DNA of 64,000 bases from Henriciella sp. (GTDB lineage Bacteria > Pseudomonadota > Alphaproteobacteria > Caulobacterales > Hyphomonadaceae): assembly GCA_012960415.1 (NCBI GenBank), contig DUBH01000022.1, forward strand, positions 1 to 64,000, written 5' to 3'. Position 1 is the stretch's first letter. Each line of letters begins with the position of its first letter. Of the stretch, positions 26,377 to 34,348 are shown one piece after another. A model generated the notes under the pieces. That model was not told the DNA's origin, did not search any database, and was given only the letters and a program-made list of their open reading frames with translations. Made by a program: the position numbers and the translations under genes.

Positions 26377-28011
26377 ATGCCATCCAAAGAAGAAAAGAAA
26401 GAGCCGCATCCCCTAACTACAATTCTCTGTTTTGCAGGTCTCGTCTACATCTCTGTCCTGGCGTATCCCATGCGATATGATCCGGATTTCTATTTCATCC
26501 CCTATTGCCTCTGGCTCGGAACCGCGTTCATCGGGCTCGAAATTCTCGGAAAAATTCTAAAATATGCGCTCCGGTTTCGCCGGCAGATTCAAGTCCGAAA
26601 AGCGAAAGGAAATAAGGGGACAGCGCATTGGGCCGGCGCGCGGCTTATACGCAGACTATCCAAACGAAAAACAGGCCTGTTCTGCGGCGTTTCCCACGGT
26701 AAAGGTGTCTTTCTGCCATTCGAGACATCAGCGATGGTCTTGGCAGGAAGTGGCGCCGGTAAAACGGTTGGGACGGTTATTCCGGAGTTACTGCACAATC
26801 CATTAGGAATGCTCGTGACCGATTTGAAGGGTAGCTTGGCCTGTATCACTGCGCGGCATCGCAGGAAAAATAAAACCTATTTTCTAAACCCTGGAGAGCT
26901 CTTCAAAGACTCCCTTGGACCAAGCGCGCGTTTCAACCCTCTTACATCTCTTATCAAGAATTGGAGCGAGCCTACCAGACATAAGCATCTTGTAGCTGAT
27001 GCAAAGAAACTGGCGCTCCAGCTCGTAAAGGAGCCCGCAGCCCCAGGCGAGAACAGCTTCTTCCGCGAAGGATCGCGGAAACTTCTTGTATTCTCAATGC
27101 TATATCTCGTCACCCAGTTCGGCACGGTGACCTTGAGCCAAACCTTGTCCTTGCTTCGAGATATCGACCGCCTCGAAGCCGCTTTTTATGCAGCACAAGC
27201 GACCAGCGTTCTGTCTGGGGATCTCTCAGGCATGGCGAAAGACCTAACTCGAAAGATCGAGAATGGTGACTCTCGTCAATTTGAGTCATTTCGTGAAGGC
27301 GCGTTGCAAGTTCTTGAGCCTTACTCGGCCAGCGGCGTGCTGGCTGCTGCGACTGAGCATTCCGATTTCGATATGGAGGAGCTGAAAACTGGGAAAGTGA
27401 CGGTCTACATTATTTGCGACCCAACCCAGCAAGATACTTTCGCAGAATGGATCGCGCTGGTCACAGAGGCCGCCAGTTCAGAGCTGATCAGGAGCGCTGA
27501 CCGCACACCGGTTGTCTTCCTTCTCGATGAGGCCACAAACTTCAAAATCGCCTCTCTGCCAAAGCTGCTGACCTCAGTAAGAGAGTTCGGCATCCGCATT
27601 ATTGTGGTGCTTCAGGAGCTCGAACAATGGGCGCATGTCTATGGCCGAGAGTCCCTCGAAACGCTTCTTTCCCAGACAGAGCTCAAGATATTCCACGGCA
27701 CAGGATCGCAGAAAGCGCGAGAGCTCATTTCGAAAATGTTGGGCTCAAGCTCGCTACGCGAGGAATCCTACAGTACAGGCCGAAACCTCTTTAGCCCGGT
27801 TTCGAGCACGGTATCGGAGGTTGCTAAACCAATTCTCACGCCTGAGCAGGTTGGACAATTCAGCAGGTCGATTGTGTTTTACCGCAACAATCCACCGATG
27901 CAGTTAGACAAAGTCGGCTATCATGAGGTGACGCCTTGGCGCTCTCAGGCGCAAGCAAACCCTTATTTCGGGAAGAAGAAATACAAAGGCCGTGTGAAAC
28001 TACGTCTCTGA
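26377..28011 (+). CDS. VirD4/TraG-type coupling protein
   Basis: A 544-residue type IV coupling protein. Two membrane segments lie near the N-terminus (LTTILCFAGLVYISVLAYPM and the following IPYCLWLGTAFIGLEI), the P-loop GSGAGKT at 124-130, Walker B in VVFLLDEATNF, and the family motif around DLKGSLACITARHR. An AAGGAG site six bases upstream fixes the start at MPSKEEKK; a longer frame to 26251 overlaps the terminator. It should hand the relaxase-bound strand to a type IV secretion channel. The element has no other channel genes, so the channel must come from another element or the host. Confidence 0.9.
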   Translation: MPSKEEKKEPHPLTTILCFAGLVYISVLAYPMRYDPDFYFIPYCLWLGTAFIGLEILGKILKYALRFRRQIQVRKAKGNKGTAHWAGARLIRRLSKRKTGLFCGVSHGKGVFLPFETSAMVLAGSGAGKTVGTVIPELLHNPLGMLVTDLKGSLACITARHRRKNKTYFLNPGELFKDSLGPSARFNPLTSLIKNWSEPTRHKHLVADAKKLALQLVKEPAAPGENSFFREGSRKLLVFSMLYLVTQFGTVTLSQTLSLLRDIDRLEAAFYAAQATSVLSGDLSGMAKDLTRKIENGDSRQFESFREGALQVLEPYSASGVLAAATEHSDFDMEELKTGKVTVYIICDPTQQDTFAEWIALVTEAASSELIRSADRTPVVFLLDEATNFKIASLPKLLTSVREFGIRIIVVLQELEQWAHVYGRESLETLLSQTELKIFHGTGSQKARELISKMLGSSSLREESYSTGRNLFSPVSSTVSEVAKPILTPEQVGQFSRSIVFYRNNPPMQLDKVGYHEVTPWRSQAQANPYFGKKKYKGRVKLRL

Positions 28012-28347
28012 TGGCGGGCTTGTGAGCTGCTCGCAGCAACGCGCCATGATTTCTGCCTTAAGCAGCTCCAACTCTCCCGATCTGTGGCTAAGCTGATTGT
28101 AGCGTTCGAGTGCGAGAAAGCCGGAGCTGTCTTCGGTTTGCTCCACACTTGCGCGATAGGCGATATCCAAGATGGCATTAAACAGAGCATCAATAATAAA
28201 CGCGCGGCTCGCCCCCTCGTCCTCTAGGCGCTGGGTGATTCCGGTTATGACGCGCTGGACATCTTCCGGGCCGAGAGGTTGGTCCACCACTAGCCTCAAT
28301 CCGGAATTGTCATTCTTTGCATGTCTGATTGGCGGCTTTTTACTCAT
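28000..28347 (-). CDS. Small hypothetical protein
   Basis: A 115-residue, mostly helical protein convergent with the coupling-protein gene, overlapping its last 12 bases. The segment DVQRVITGITQRLEDEGASR is followed by AFIIDALFNAILDIAYRASV, with the rest helical and charged. No known domain. It may be a small regulator of transfer functions. Confidence 0.55.
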   Translation of the reverse strand: MSKKPPIRHAKNDNSGLRLVVDQPLGPEDVQRVITGITQRLEDEGASRAFIIDALFNAILDIAYRASVEQTEDSSGFLALERYNQLSHRSGELELLKAEIMARCCEQLTSPPSET

Positions 28348-28412
28348 TACACTGAGTATATCCGATTTCGCCTCTCGCTTTCAAATTTCGTCACTAAAGC
28401 GAGAGAAATATC

Positions 28413-29099
28413 ATGCCTTCATTGAAAGAAGAGTTTGAAACCGTCGATTTGCCGACTTTCAAAAGAATTGCTGGCGACGCTGAAGCTTTCCGTTCGCTTC
28501 AGGAGCTTGAAAAGTGGGCCAGTGAAGCTCGAAGGAAGGTAGCTCAGCATATCAGCGAGAACCGCGAGAAATGGCTGAATGATGCGCGAGAAAAAGTCGC
28601 TTTAAAGCGTCAGAACCAAGCGCAAGACTTCAGCCCTCCTCACATGTCACGCCCGACCATAGAGCAAGAGGCGCAGCGACTTGTCGCGCATCGGGCTGAA
28701 GGCTTGATGGCGGAGGTCGGGAGCAGAAGACAGGCGCGGCTCGATCAAATCACAAACACGCCAGGCTATGATGCAAAACGTGAAGCGCCTTCTCCAGCCG
28801 TAAAACGTGAGGCGGCTCACCCGCTCAAAAAAGAGACACACGCGATGATAGACCGCGCGGCGCGAACTCGAGACAAGGTTGAGCGACACTTCCACAAAAT
28901 GAAATCTGCCTGGATAGATCAGGCGCGCGAGCGCGGAGCCGTTGATCCCGTTGGTGAAGTCTACGCGAACTATCGCAATCGAAAGGAAAGCGTGCGCCAA
29001 GCCACACACCGCTTAACGGATCGCTCCTTCAAATCGCATGGAATAGATAGAGCATCACCTGAAAGCTCTGGTCGATCAGGCCCCAACCTTTCGGGGTAA
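28413..29099 (+). CDS. Coiled-coil basic protein of unknown function
   Basis: A 228-residue basic protein rich in Arg, Lys, Glu and Ala, with long helices (LEKWASEARRKVAQHISENR) and no membrane segment. The C-terminal 30 residues are Ser/Gly-rich and probably disordered. It starts after an AGAGAAA site. It lies between the coupling-protein gene and the recombinase unit, diverging from the small gene at 28347. It may bind DNA or the relaxase; this is only a guess from composition. Confidence 0.55.
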   Translation: MPSLKEEFETVDLPTFKRIAGDAEAFRSLQELEKWASEARRKVAQHISENREKWLNDAREKVALKRQNQAQDFSPPHMSRPTIEQEAQRLVAHRAEGLMAEVGSRRQARLDQITNTPGYDAKREAPSPAVKREAAHPLKKETHAMIDRAARTRDKVERHFHKMKSAWIDQARERGAVDPVGEVYANYRNRKESVRQATHRLTDRSFKSHGIDRASPESSGRSGPNLSG

Positions 29100-29201
29100 A
29101 GATTCCTTGCCAAACAGGAAAAGATAGGATAATGTTCCTATTTTGTTCTTCCCGACTGGGAAGATTTTATTCCCCACATTTAAAGAAAAGAGGTCCGAAA
29201 A

Positions 29202-29537
29202 ATGTGCACGGACGACATATCCTATTTGGAGACCATTGAGGTTCTCCCGCAAAACTTCCCTTCTGAGGCGAGCATCTCAGACTTGATGTCGGAGCTTTCT
29301 GAGTTCGAACTGAGCGAACAGGAAAAGCTGCAAGCTATCCACATAATCAAATGCCTACTGGAAAGCGCGGTCAGGGCTTATTTGGGGCTAGACGCCGTCA
29401 CGGACGCGATTGATCTCAGACAGTTTGAAAATGCTATTTCGCAACGATCTGTGGTAGACTCGAAGGACATCAAAAACAAAAAAATCGAAAATGCTGCGTG
29501 CCTTGAGCATGCCACAGGGGAGGAGTCCCATGAATGA
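29202..29537 (+). CDS. Small acidic protein upstream of the recombinase
   Basis: A 111-residue acidic protein with hydrophobic heptads (SELSEFELSEQEKLQAIHII), after an AGAGG site. Its last 8 bases overlap the recombinase start, so it is translationally coupled to it. No known domain; a recombination directionality factor or regulator would fit the position, but neither is supported by sequence. Confidence 0.6.
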   Translation: MCTDDISYLETIEVLPQNFPSEASISDLMSELSEFELSEQEKLQAIHIIKCLLESAVRAYLGLDAVTDAIDLRQFENAISQRSVVDSKDIKNKKIENAACLEHATGEESHE

Positions 29538-31239
29538 GCACGATCCATCTATAACCGACAAGGCAGAGCCTAAACGCAAGGCCGTTATTTACGTGCGTGT
29601 GTCGTCCCTCAAGCAAAAGTCTGATGGGGATGGGCTGCGGTCGCAAGAAAGAGCCTGCCGCGATTATGCGGGTTACAGAGGCTTACGTCCAATAAAAGTG
29701 TTCTCGGACACAATGACGGGCAGCGTTGCCTCACGTCCAGGTATGGACGAGATGCTGAGCTTTCTTCGAAAACATCGCCGCGAGAACATGGCAGTCGTTA
29801 TAGACGATATTAGCAGACTGGCCCGCGATTACATCGCACACATGAGTCTCCGAAGAGACATAAGGGAAGCTGGAGGAGAATTGCTTTCTCCTTCCATCGA
29901 GTTCTCCGATGACCCCACAGCACAATTCCCTGAGAAGCTGCGTGCGCTAGTTGTCGAAGAAGAACGCATCAATAACGCAAAGCGAGCGGCCTCGCGCATG
30001 CGGGCAAGGATGCAAAGCGGCTACTGGCCCTTGAGAGAGCCGAACGGCTACAAATTTGAAAAAGGCGGAGGTGGAGTCGGCGGGAAAGACTTGGTTCGTG
30101 AAGAGCCTGCCGCAACCATTCTGGCTCAAGCTTTGGAACGTTTTGCATCGGGCGATCTTGCATCGCAGATGGAGGTAAAACGCTTTCTGGATCGCCATTC
30201 GGGCTTCCCAAAGAATAGGTATGGCGAAGTTCATAAACAGAAGATCAAAAAGCTGCTGAGCAACCCGCTATACGCAGGCTATATTTGCTACCCTGATTGG
30301 GACATCCCGCTCACCAAGGCTCACCACGAGCCCCTGATAAGCTTCGCTACGCACGAGAAAGTGCTGGAGCGTCTAAGCGGTCGCGCACTTTCGATACCCG
30401 TGAGAAAAACGATCAATGAGGATTTTCCACTTCGATCATTCATCTGCTGCGCAGATTGCGGCGTCCCGTATAAAGCGAGTTTCTCTAAAGGGCGTTCGAA
30501 GAGGTACGGCTACTATGTTTGTCAAACCAAGACGTGCGACGAATCCTATGGCAAGTCGGTGCGAAAAGAGAAGCTTGAAGAAGACTTTGAAGCTCTTCTG
30601 AAATCAGTCCGGCCCAGCCAGGCGATAGTTCGTGTAGCAACACGCCTTTTCAAAGCGGCTTGGGATAAGAGCATTCAGGACTTCGATGCGCGGCGAAGCG
30701 CGGCGCTTGATGCCGCCAAGTCTATCGAAAAGCAAATAGAGAAGCTGGTAGATCGCATACTGGAAAGCTCTCAACCGCGCATGATCGCCGTCTACGAAAA
30801 AGAGATGGATCGGCTTGAGAAGCAGAGAATGCGACAGCTCGACGATGCAGAGAGCTTCAGTCGCAAGAACGCGGGCTCGGAGCCCAGCTTCGATCAAGCT
30901 TATAGAACCGCTATGACGTTTCTTGCAAACCCTTGTATTTTATGGCGTTCCGGACGAATTGAGCATCAAAGAATGGTGCTGAAGCTCACTTTTGCTGATC
31001 GTCTCCAATACTGCCGTAAATCCGGTTATAGAACCGCCAACACATCACTGCCCTTCAAAGTTTTGGGCCAACTGCAAAGTGACGGGTCAAGTTTGGTGCC
31101 CAGGAGAGGACTCGAACCTCCACGGATTGCTCCACACGGACCTGAACCGTGCGCGTCTACCAGTTCCGCCACCTGGGCACTTTCGGAAGGCGGGTTGATA
31201 GGACTGCTGCGCGCAGAGGTCAACGCGAAATTCCAGTGA
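29530..31239 (+). CDS. Large serine recombinase (integrase of the element)
   Basis: A 569-residue large serine recombinase. The resolvase domain has the catalytic serine in AVIYVRVSSLKQ (Ser25) and the motifs DISRLARD and SRPGMDEML. A recombinase domain follows (GYWPLREPNGYKF, NPLYAGYICY), then a zinc ribbon (FICCADCGVPY with YYVCQTKTC) and a coiled-coil segment. The start follows GGGGAGGAG. The last 45 or so codons run antisense through the tRNA-Leu gene and beyond the element, so the natural C-terminus depends on the integration state. It probably integrates the element into tRNA-Leu. Confidence 0.92.
   Translation: MNEHDPSITDKAEPKRKAVIYVRVSSLKQKSDGDGLRSQERACRDYAGYRGLRPIKVFSDTMTGSVASRPGMDEMLSFLRKHRRENMAVVIDDISRLARDYIAHMSLRRDIREAGGELLSPSIEFSDDPTAQFPEKLRALVVEEERINNAKRAASRMRARMQSGYWPLREPNGYKFEKGGGGVGGKDLVREEPAATILAQALERFASGDLASQMEVKRFLDRHSGFPKNRYGEVHKQKIKKLLSNPLYAGYICYPDWDIPLTKAHHEPLISFATHEKVLERLSGRALSIPVRKTINEDFPLRSFICCADCGVPYKASFSKGRSKRYGYYVCQTKTCDESYGKSVRKEKLEEDFEALLKSVRPSQAIVRVATRLFKAAWDKSIQDFDARRSAALDAAKSIEKQIEKLVDRILESSQPRMIAVYEKEMDRLEKQRMRQLDDAESFSRKNAGSEPSFDQAYRTAMTFLANPCILWRSGRIEHQRMVLKLTFADRLQYCRKSGYRTANTSLPFKVLGQLQSDGSSLVPRRGLEPPRIAPHGPEPCASTSSATWALSEGGLIGLLRAEVNAKFQ
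31094..31178 (-). tRNA. tRNA-Leu (anticodon CAG)
   Basis: An 85-nt class II tRNA including an encoded CCA end (31094-31096). The 7-bp acceptor GCCCAGG/CCTGGGC, the D-arm GGCGGAACTGGTAGACG, an anticodon loop TTCAGGT giving CAG, a short variable arm and a canonical T-arm GGTTCGAGTCC are present; the discriminator base is A. The 3' end marks the right border of the mobile element, and its 5' part is on the chromosomal side. Confidence 0.95.
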
Positions 31240-31372
31240 GATGGGCAGCAAGCGGCAACTTATTTCTCCGGGCAAAACAGCGCTTGACCCTCCCATGCGT
31301 CAGCCCGCTAGCGCTGGGAGATAAACGCCGCCGCAAGAGCAGGCGTCTGATACACCGCAGGGAGAGACCACC

Positions 31373-32179
31373 ATGTCAGAGACAGACACCGCCGCCAGCG
31401 TCCTTTACGACGTCAAAGATTACATTGCGACCATCACCCTGAACCGGCCAGAGCGGCGCAATGCGCTCAATTTCGATGCTTATGACCGGCTGGAGCGCGC
31501 GCTGCGCCGGGCTGTGACTGACGCAGATGTGCGCTGCGTGATCGTGACTGGCGCGGACCCCGCTTTCTGTTCTGGCGATGATGTCCGAGAAATCATGGCC
31601 GCGCCCAAGCCGAAGGACGCGGCACCGAAGTCACCGACAGTTCGCCACCAGCCGACCCCTGCCGCGATGGCTGCGCTCGAATGCGACAAACCACTGATTG
31701 CCGCGATCAATGGCGCCGCAATCGGCTGGGGCATGGAGCTTGCGCTCTATGCCGATATCCGCATCGCCTCAGACAAGGCAAAATTCTCTGAAATGTTCAT
31801 CAAGCGCGGTCTCGTCTGCGATGTGGGCGGCTTCTACCGTCTGCCTTCCATCGTCGGACCGGCAAAGGCCGCCGAGCTTCTGTTCACCGGCGACGTCATT
31901 GACGCGCAGGAGGCTGAGCGCATTGGCCTCGTCTCCCGCACGGTTCCGCACGATCAGCTGATAGATGAGGCAAGAGCGCTTGCCGGACGTATCGCAGAGA
32001 ACCCGCCTCTCGCTCTTCGTTACATGAAGGAAGGCATTCGCAAGGGAACCTATGGCGACCCGCGCGAGCTTGGCGGCTGGGCCATTGAGACAATCCGGGC
32101 GCTGATGCAGACCGAGGACCATAAGGAAGGCGTGGCGAGCTTTTTGGAGAAACGCCCGCCTGTCTTCAAAGGCCGTTAG
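31373..32179 (+). CDS. Enoyl-CoA hydratase/isomerase family protein
   Basis: A 268-residue crotonase-fold enzyme. The oxyanion-hole segments are visible as FCSGDDVREI near residue 62 and AAINGAAIGWGMELALYADIRIAS near 105-130. FSEMFIKRGLVCDVGGFYRL follows. The usual second catalytic glutamate position appears as Asp in CDVGG, so hydration of short-chain enoyl-CoA may not be its reaction. It follows a GGGAGAG site, is the first chromosomal gene right of the tRNA, and overlaps the convergent YeeE gene by 4 bp. The role is likely fatty acid or organic acid CoA metabolism. Confidence 0.85.
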   Translation: MSETDTAASVLYDVKDYIATITLNRPERRNALNFDAYDRLERALRRAVTDADVRCVIVTGADPAFCSGDDVREIMAAPKPKDAAPKSPTVRHQPTPAAMAALECDKPLIAAINGAAIGWGMELALYADIRIASDKAKFSEMFIKRGLVCDVGGFYRLPSIVGPAKAAELLFTGDVIDAQEAERIGLVSRTVPHDQLIDEARALAGRIAENPPLALRYMKEGIRKGTYGDPRELGGWAIETIRALMQTEDHKEGVASFLEKRPPVFKGR

Positions 32180-32610
32180 GCGGCCTTCGCGGCCCGTCGG
32201 TCAAACAACTCGAACGCCAGCATTCCTACCGCCATCGCCGCGAGAAAGCCAAACGCCGGAACACCCCCAATCGTGAGCGCTGCGATCGCTGGCCCCGGGC
32301 AGAGACCGGCAAGGCCCCAACCGATGCCGAACAGGACAGCGCCTGTGGCCAGCTTCGCGTCGACCTTGCGGTTGCCCGGCACCTGGAAGCTCTCTGCCAG
32401 CACGGGGCGCGGGCGCAGCCAGACAAGGCGATAGCCAACTGCCGTCACGAGGAGCGCGGCGCCCATCACGAAGGCAAGTGACGGGTCCCAGTTCCCGAAG
32501 AGGTCCAGGAAGGCGATGACCTTCGCCGGGTTGACCATCTGCGAGATAACAAGTCCGAGACCAAAGGTGAGGCCCGCCAGAAGGGCCATGAGATTACGTG
32601 CCATGAGCAT
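32176..32610 (-). CDS. YeeE/YedE family protein, second half-transporter
   Basis: A 144-residue membrane protein with four hydrophobic segments and the conserved FGLGLVISQMVNPAKVIAFLDLFGNWDPSLAF and AGLCPGPAI motifs of half-size YeeE/YedE (PmpB-like) proteins, which import sulfur compounds such as thiosulfate. The ATG at 32610 overlaps the stop of the preceding half (TGATG), so the two halves are coupled. The pair diverges from a BigR-like repressor and persulfide dioxygenase, the classic sulfide-detoxification context. Confidence 0.88.
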   Translation of the reverse strand: MLMARNLMALLAGLTFGLGLVISQMVNPAKVIAFLDLFGNWDPSLAFVMGAALLVTAVGYRLVWLRPRPVLAESFQVPGNRKVDAKLATGAVLFGIGWGLAGLCPGPAIAALTIGGVPAFGFLAAMAVGMLAFELFDRRAAKAA

Positions 32611-33035
32611 CAGGCTCCAATCAGGGGTTTGATGAGGGCGACGGTCGCCATGCCGGCAGCCATGAACAGCACGACCGACACCATTGAGCGCGGCGACAGG
32701 CGCGACAGGCCGCACACGCCATGTCCACTCGTGCAACCCGAACCGAGCCGCGTGCCAAAGCCGACCAGCAAGCCGCTTGCGACGATCAGTGGCCAGCCTG
32801 CCTGCAAGTCGAAGGCAGGCTTCTCTGCGGCCGCCAACCAGTAGACGAGCGGCGCTACCACCAGCCCCGCCACAAAGAAGACGCGCCAGCTCCGGTCGCC
32901 CTTCGCCGCGAATACGGTTCCGGAGAACAGACCGCTGATCCCCGCGATCCGCCCATGAAACGTCATGAGCAAGACTGCGGAGAGACCAATCAAGGCTCCG
33001 CCGATGCTAGCGCTGATAGGTGTGAAATTTTCCAC
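32610..33035 (-). CDS. YeeE/YedE family protein, first half-transporter
   Basis: A 141-residue membrane protein with about four segments. It carries GTRLGSGCTSGHGVCGLSRL, the cysteine-containing motif of YeeE/YedE sulfur transporters where a cysteine relays the sulfur atom. It is the PmpA-like half partnering the downstream gene. Its promoter lies in the 77-bp divergent region facing the BigR-like gene, which contains an inverted repeat. Confidence 0.9.
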   Translation of the reverse strand: MENFTPISASIGGALIGLSAVLLMTFHGRIAGISGLFSGTVFAAKGDRSWRVFFVAGLVVAPLVYWLAAAEKPAFDLQAGWPLIVASGLLVGFGTRLGSGCTSGHGVCGLSRLSPRSMVSVVLFMAAGMATVALIKPLIGA

Positions 33036-33057
33036 TTTCGACTTCCCAAACTAACAA

Positions 33058-33073
33058 TTTACGCTTATGTAAA
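33058..33073. promoter_or_regulatory. Inverted repeat, candidate BigR operator
   Basis: TTTAC-N6-GTAAA in the AT-rich divergent promoter between the YeeE pair and the BigR-like gene. Its position between the two starts fits repression of both transcripts by the ArsR-family protein. Confidence 0.6.
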
Positions 33074-33112
33074 ATGTAAAGTGACTTTGCGCAAGATGTA
33101 TCGGACCTCGCT

Positions 33113-33466
33113 ATGATCAAGGATGTGAAAAACATGGAGCCGCTCGCCCGCGAGGCGACGACGCTTCTGAAGTCCCTGTCGCATCCGGACCGGCTAATGG
33201 TCTGCTGCCAGCTTCGCGGCGGCGAGATGAGTGTTGGCGAACTTGAGGTACAGCTCGAAATTCCCCAGCCCCGTCTTTCGCGTGAACTCGCCAAGCTGCG
33301 CGAGGAAGGGATCATCTCAGCCCGCCGGGATGGCAAGGTCGTTCACTATTCGCTGGTCGATGCACGCGTTCATGCGCTGGTCGACGCAATCTGCACCGTG
33401 ATGCTCGGCTCGAACGCGGACCCGGATGTCCGCTTCGAAGCAGAGCCCGAAGGAGAAAACCGATGA
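33113..33466 (+). CDS. bigR: BigR/SqrR-like ArsR-family repressor
   Basis: A 117-residue winged-helix repressor of the ArsR family. The recognition helix is in QPRLSRELAKLREEGIISARRDGKVVHYSL. Cysteines at 31/32 (DRLMVCCQL) and at 94 (DAICTV) sit where BigR and SqrR carry the two thiols that form a polysulfide bridge when persulfides accumulate, releasing DNA. It overlaps the start of the persulfide dioxygenase gene by 4 bp (ATGA), a known arrangement for BigR. A later ATG at 33134 is an alternative start. Confidence 0.85.
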   Translation: MIKDVKNMEPLAREATTLLKSLSHPDRLMVCCQLRGGEMSVGELEVQLEIPQPRLSRELAKLREEGIISARRDGKVVHYSLVDARVHALVDAICTVMLGSNADPDVRFEAEPEGENR

Positions 33467-34329
33467 CGAAACCCGAAGTGAAAGGCTTCTTCGACGAGGC
33501 CACGAACACGATCAGCTATGTGGTCTGGGACAAGGCCACCAAGCAGGCAGCCATCGTCGACTCACTGCTCGATTTCGACCAGGCATCTGGGCGCACAAAT
33601 ACCGCATCCGCCGACAAGATGATCGCCTTCGTGAAAGAAGCACGCCTGACCGTCGACTGGATTATCGACACCCACGTCCATGCCGATCACCTGACAGCTG
33701 CGCCCTACATCAAGAGCCAGCTCGGCGGGCGCACCGGCATCGGCGAGCACATCGCCACGGTTCAGAAAGTGTTCGGCGAGATCTTCAATGAAGGTCAGGA
33801 ATTCCATACCGATGGCAGCCAGTTCGACCACCTTTTCAAGGATGGCGAGACCTACAAGGTCGGCACGATCGACGCCCGCGCCATACACACGCCTGGCCAC
33901 ACCCCCGCCTGTATGAGCCACCTCATCGGAAACGCGCTCTTCGTTGGCGACACGATTTTCATGCCTGACTTCGGCACGGCGCGCTGTGACTTTCCGGGCG
34001 GCGATGCCGGAACGCTCTACGACTCGATCCAGAAGCTGTTTGCCCTGCCAGGCGAGACACGCGTATTCCTCTGCCATGACTACAAGGCACCGGGCCGCGA
34101 CGAGTATGTGTGGGAAACCACGATTGCCGAGGAAAAGGCGCATAACAAACACGTCCATACGGGCATCTCGAAAGAAGAGTTTGTGACGATGCGTACCGAG
34201 CGGGATGCAACGCTCGCCATGCCGAAACTCATCCTGCCATCGGTGCAGATCAATATGCGTGCCGGCAAAATGCCGCCCGCTGAGGAGAATGGCAAACGCT
34301 ACATGAAGATCCCGATCAACGCGCTCTAA
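33463..34329 (+). CDS. Persulfide dioxygenase (ETHE1/Blh-like)
   Basis: A 288-residue metallo-beta-lactamase-fold protein. It has the metal motif THVHADH, HTPGHTPACM, GDTIFMPDFGTARCDFPGGD (the substrate-binding signature of ETHE1-like enzymes) and LCHDYK. It converts glutathione persulfide and oxygen to sulfite in the cytoplasm. It is coupled to the BigR-like gene upstream and followed 19 bp later by a SulP-type permease that may remove the sulfite or sulfate produced. Confidence 0.92.
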   Translation: MTKPEVKGFFDEATNTISYVVWDKATKQAAIVDSLLDFDQASGRTNTASADKMIAFVKEARLTVDWIIDTHVHADHLTAAPYIKSQLGGRTGIGEHIATVQKVFGEIFNEGQEFHTDGSQFDHLFKDGETYKVGTIDARAIHTPGHTPACMSHLIGNALFVGDTIFMPDFGTARCDFPGGDAGTLYDSIQKLFALPGETRVFLCHDYKAPGRDEYVWETTIAEEKAHNKHVHTGISKEEFVTMRTERDATLAMPKLILPSVQINMRAGKMPPAEENGKRYMKIPINAL

Positions 34330-34348
34330 CCCCTTAAGGACGCCGACC

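Larger units (their letters stand above)
6276..31096. mobile_element. Integrative mobilizable element in tRNA-Leu, about 25 kb
   Basis: The block between the AraC gene and the tRNA-Leu 3' end carries a relaxosome accessory protein, a relaxase, ArdA, a VirD4-type coupling protein and a large serine recombinase. It is visibly more AT-rich than the flanks. The right border is set by the tRNA CCA end at 31094-31096. The left border is only inferred from gene content and a degenerate tRNA-like match. No VirB4, VirB11 or other mating-channel genes are visible, so it is probably mobilizable rather than self-transmissible. The cargo between 9577 and 23863 is dominated by putative defence genes. Confidence 0.7.
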
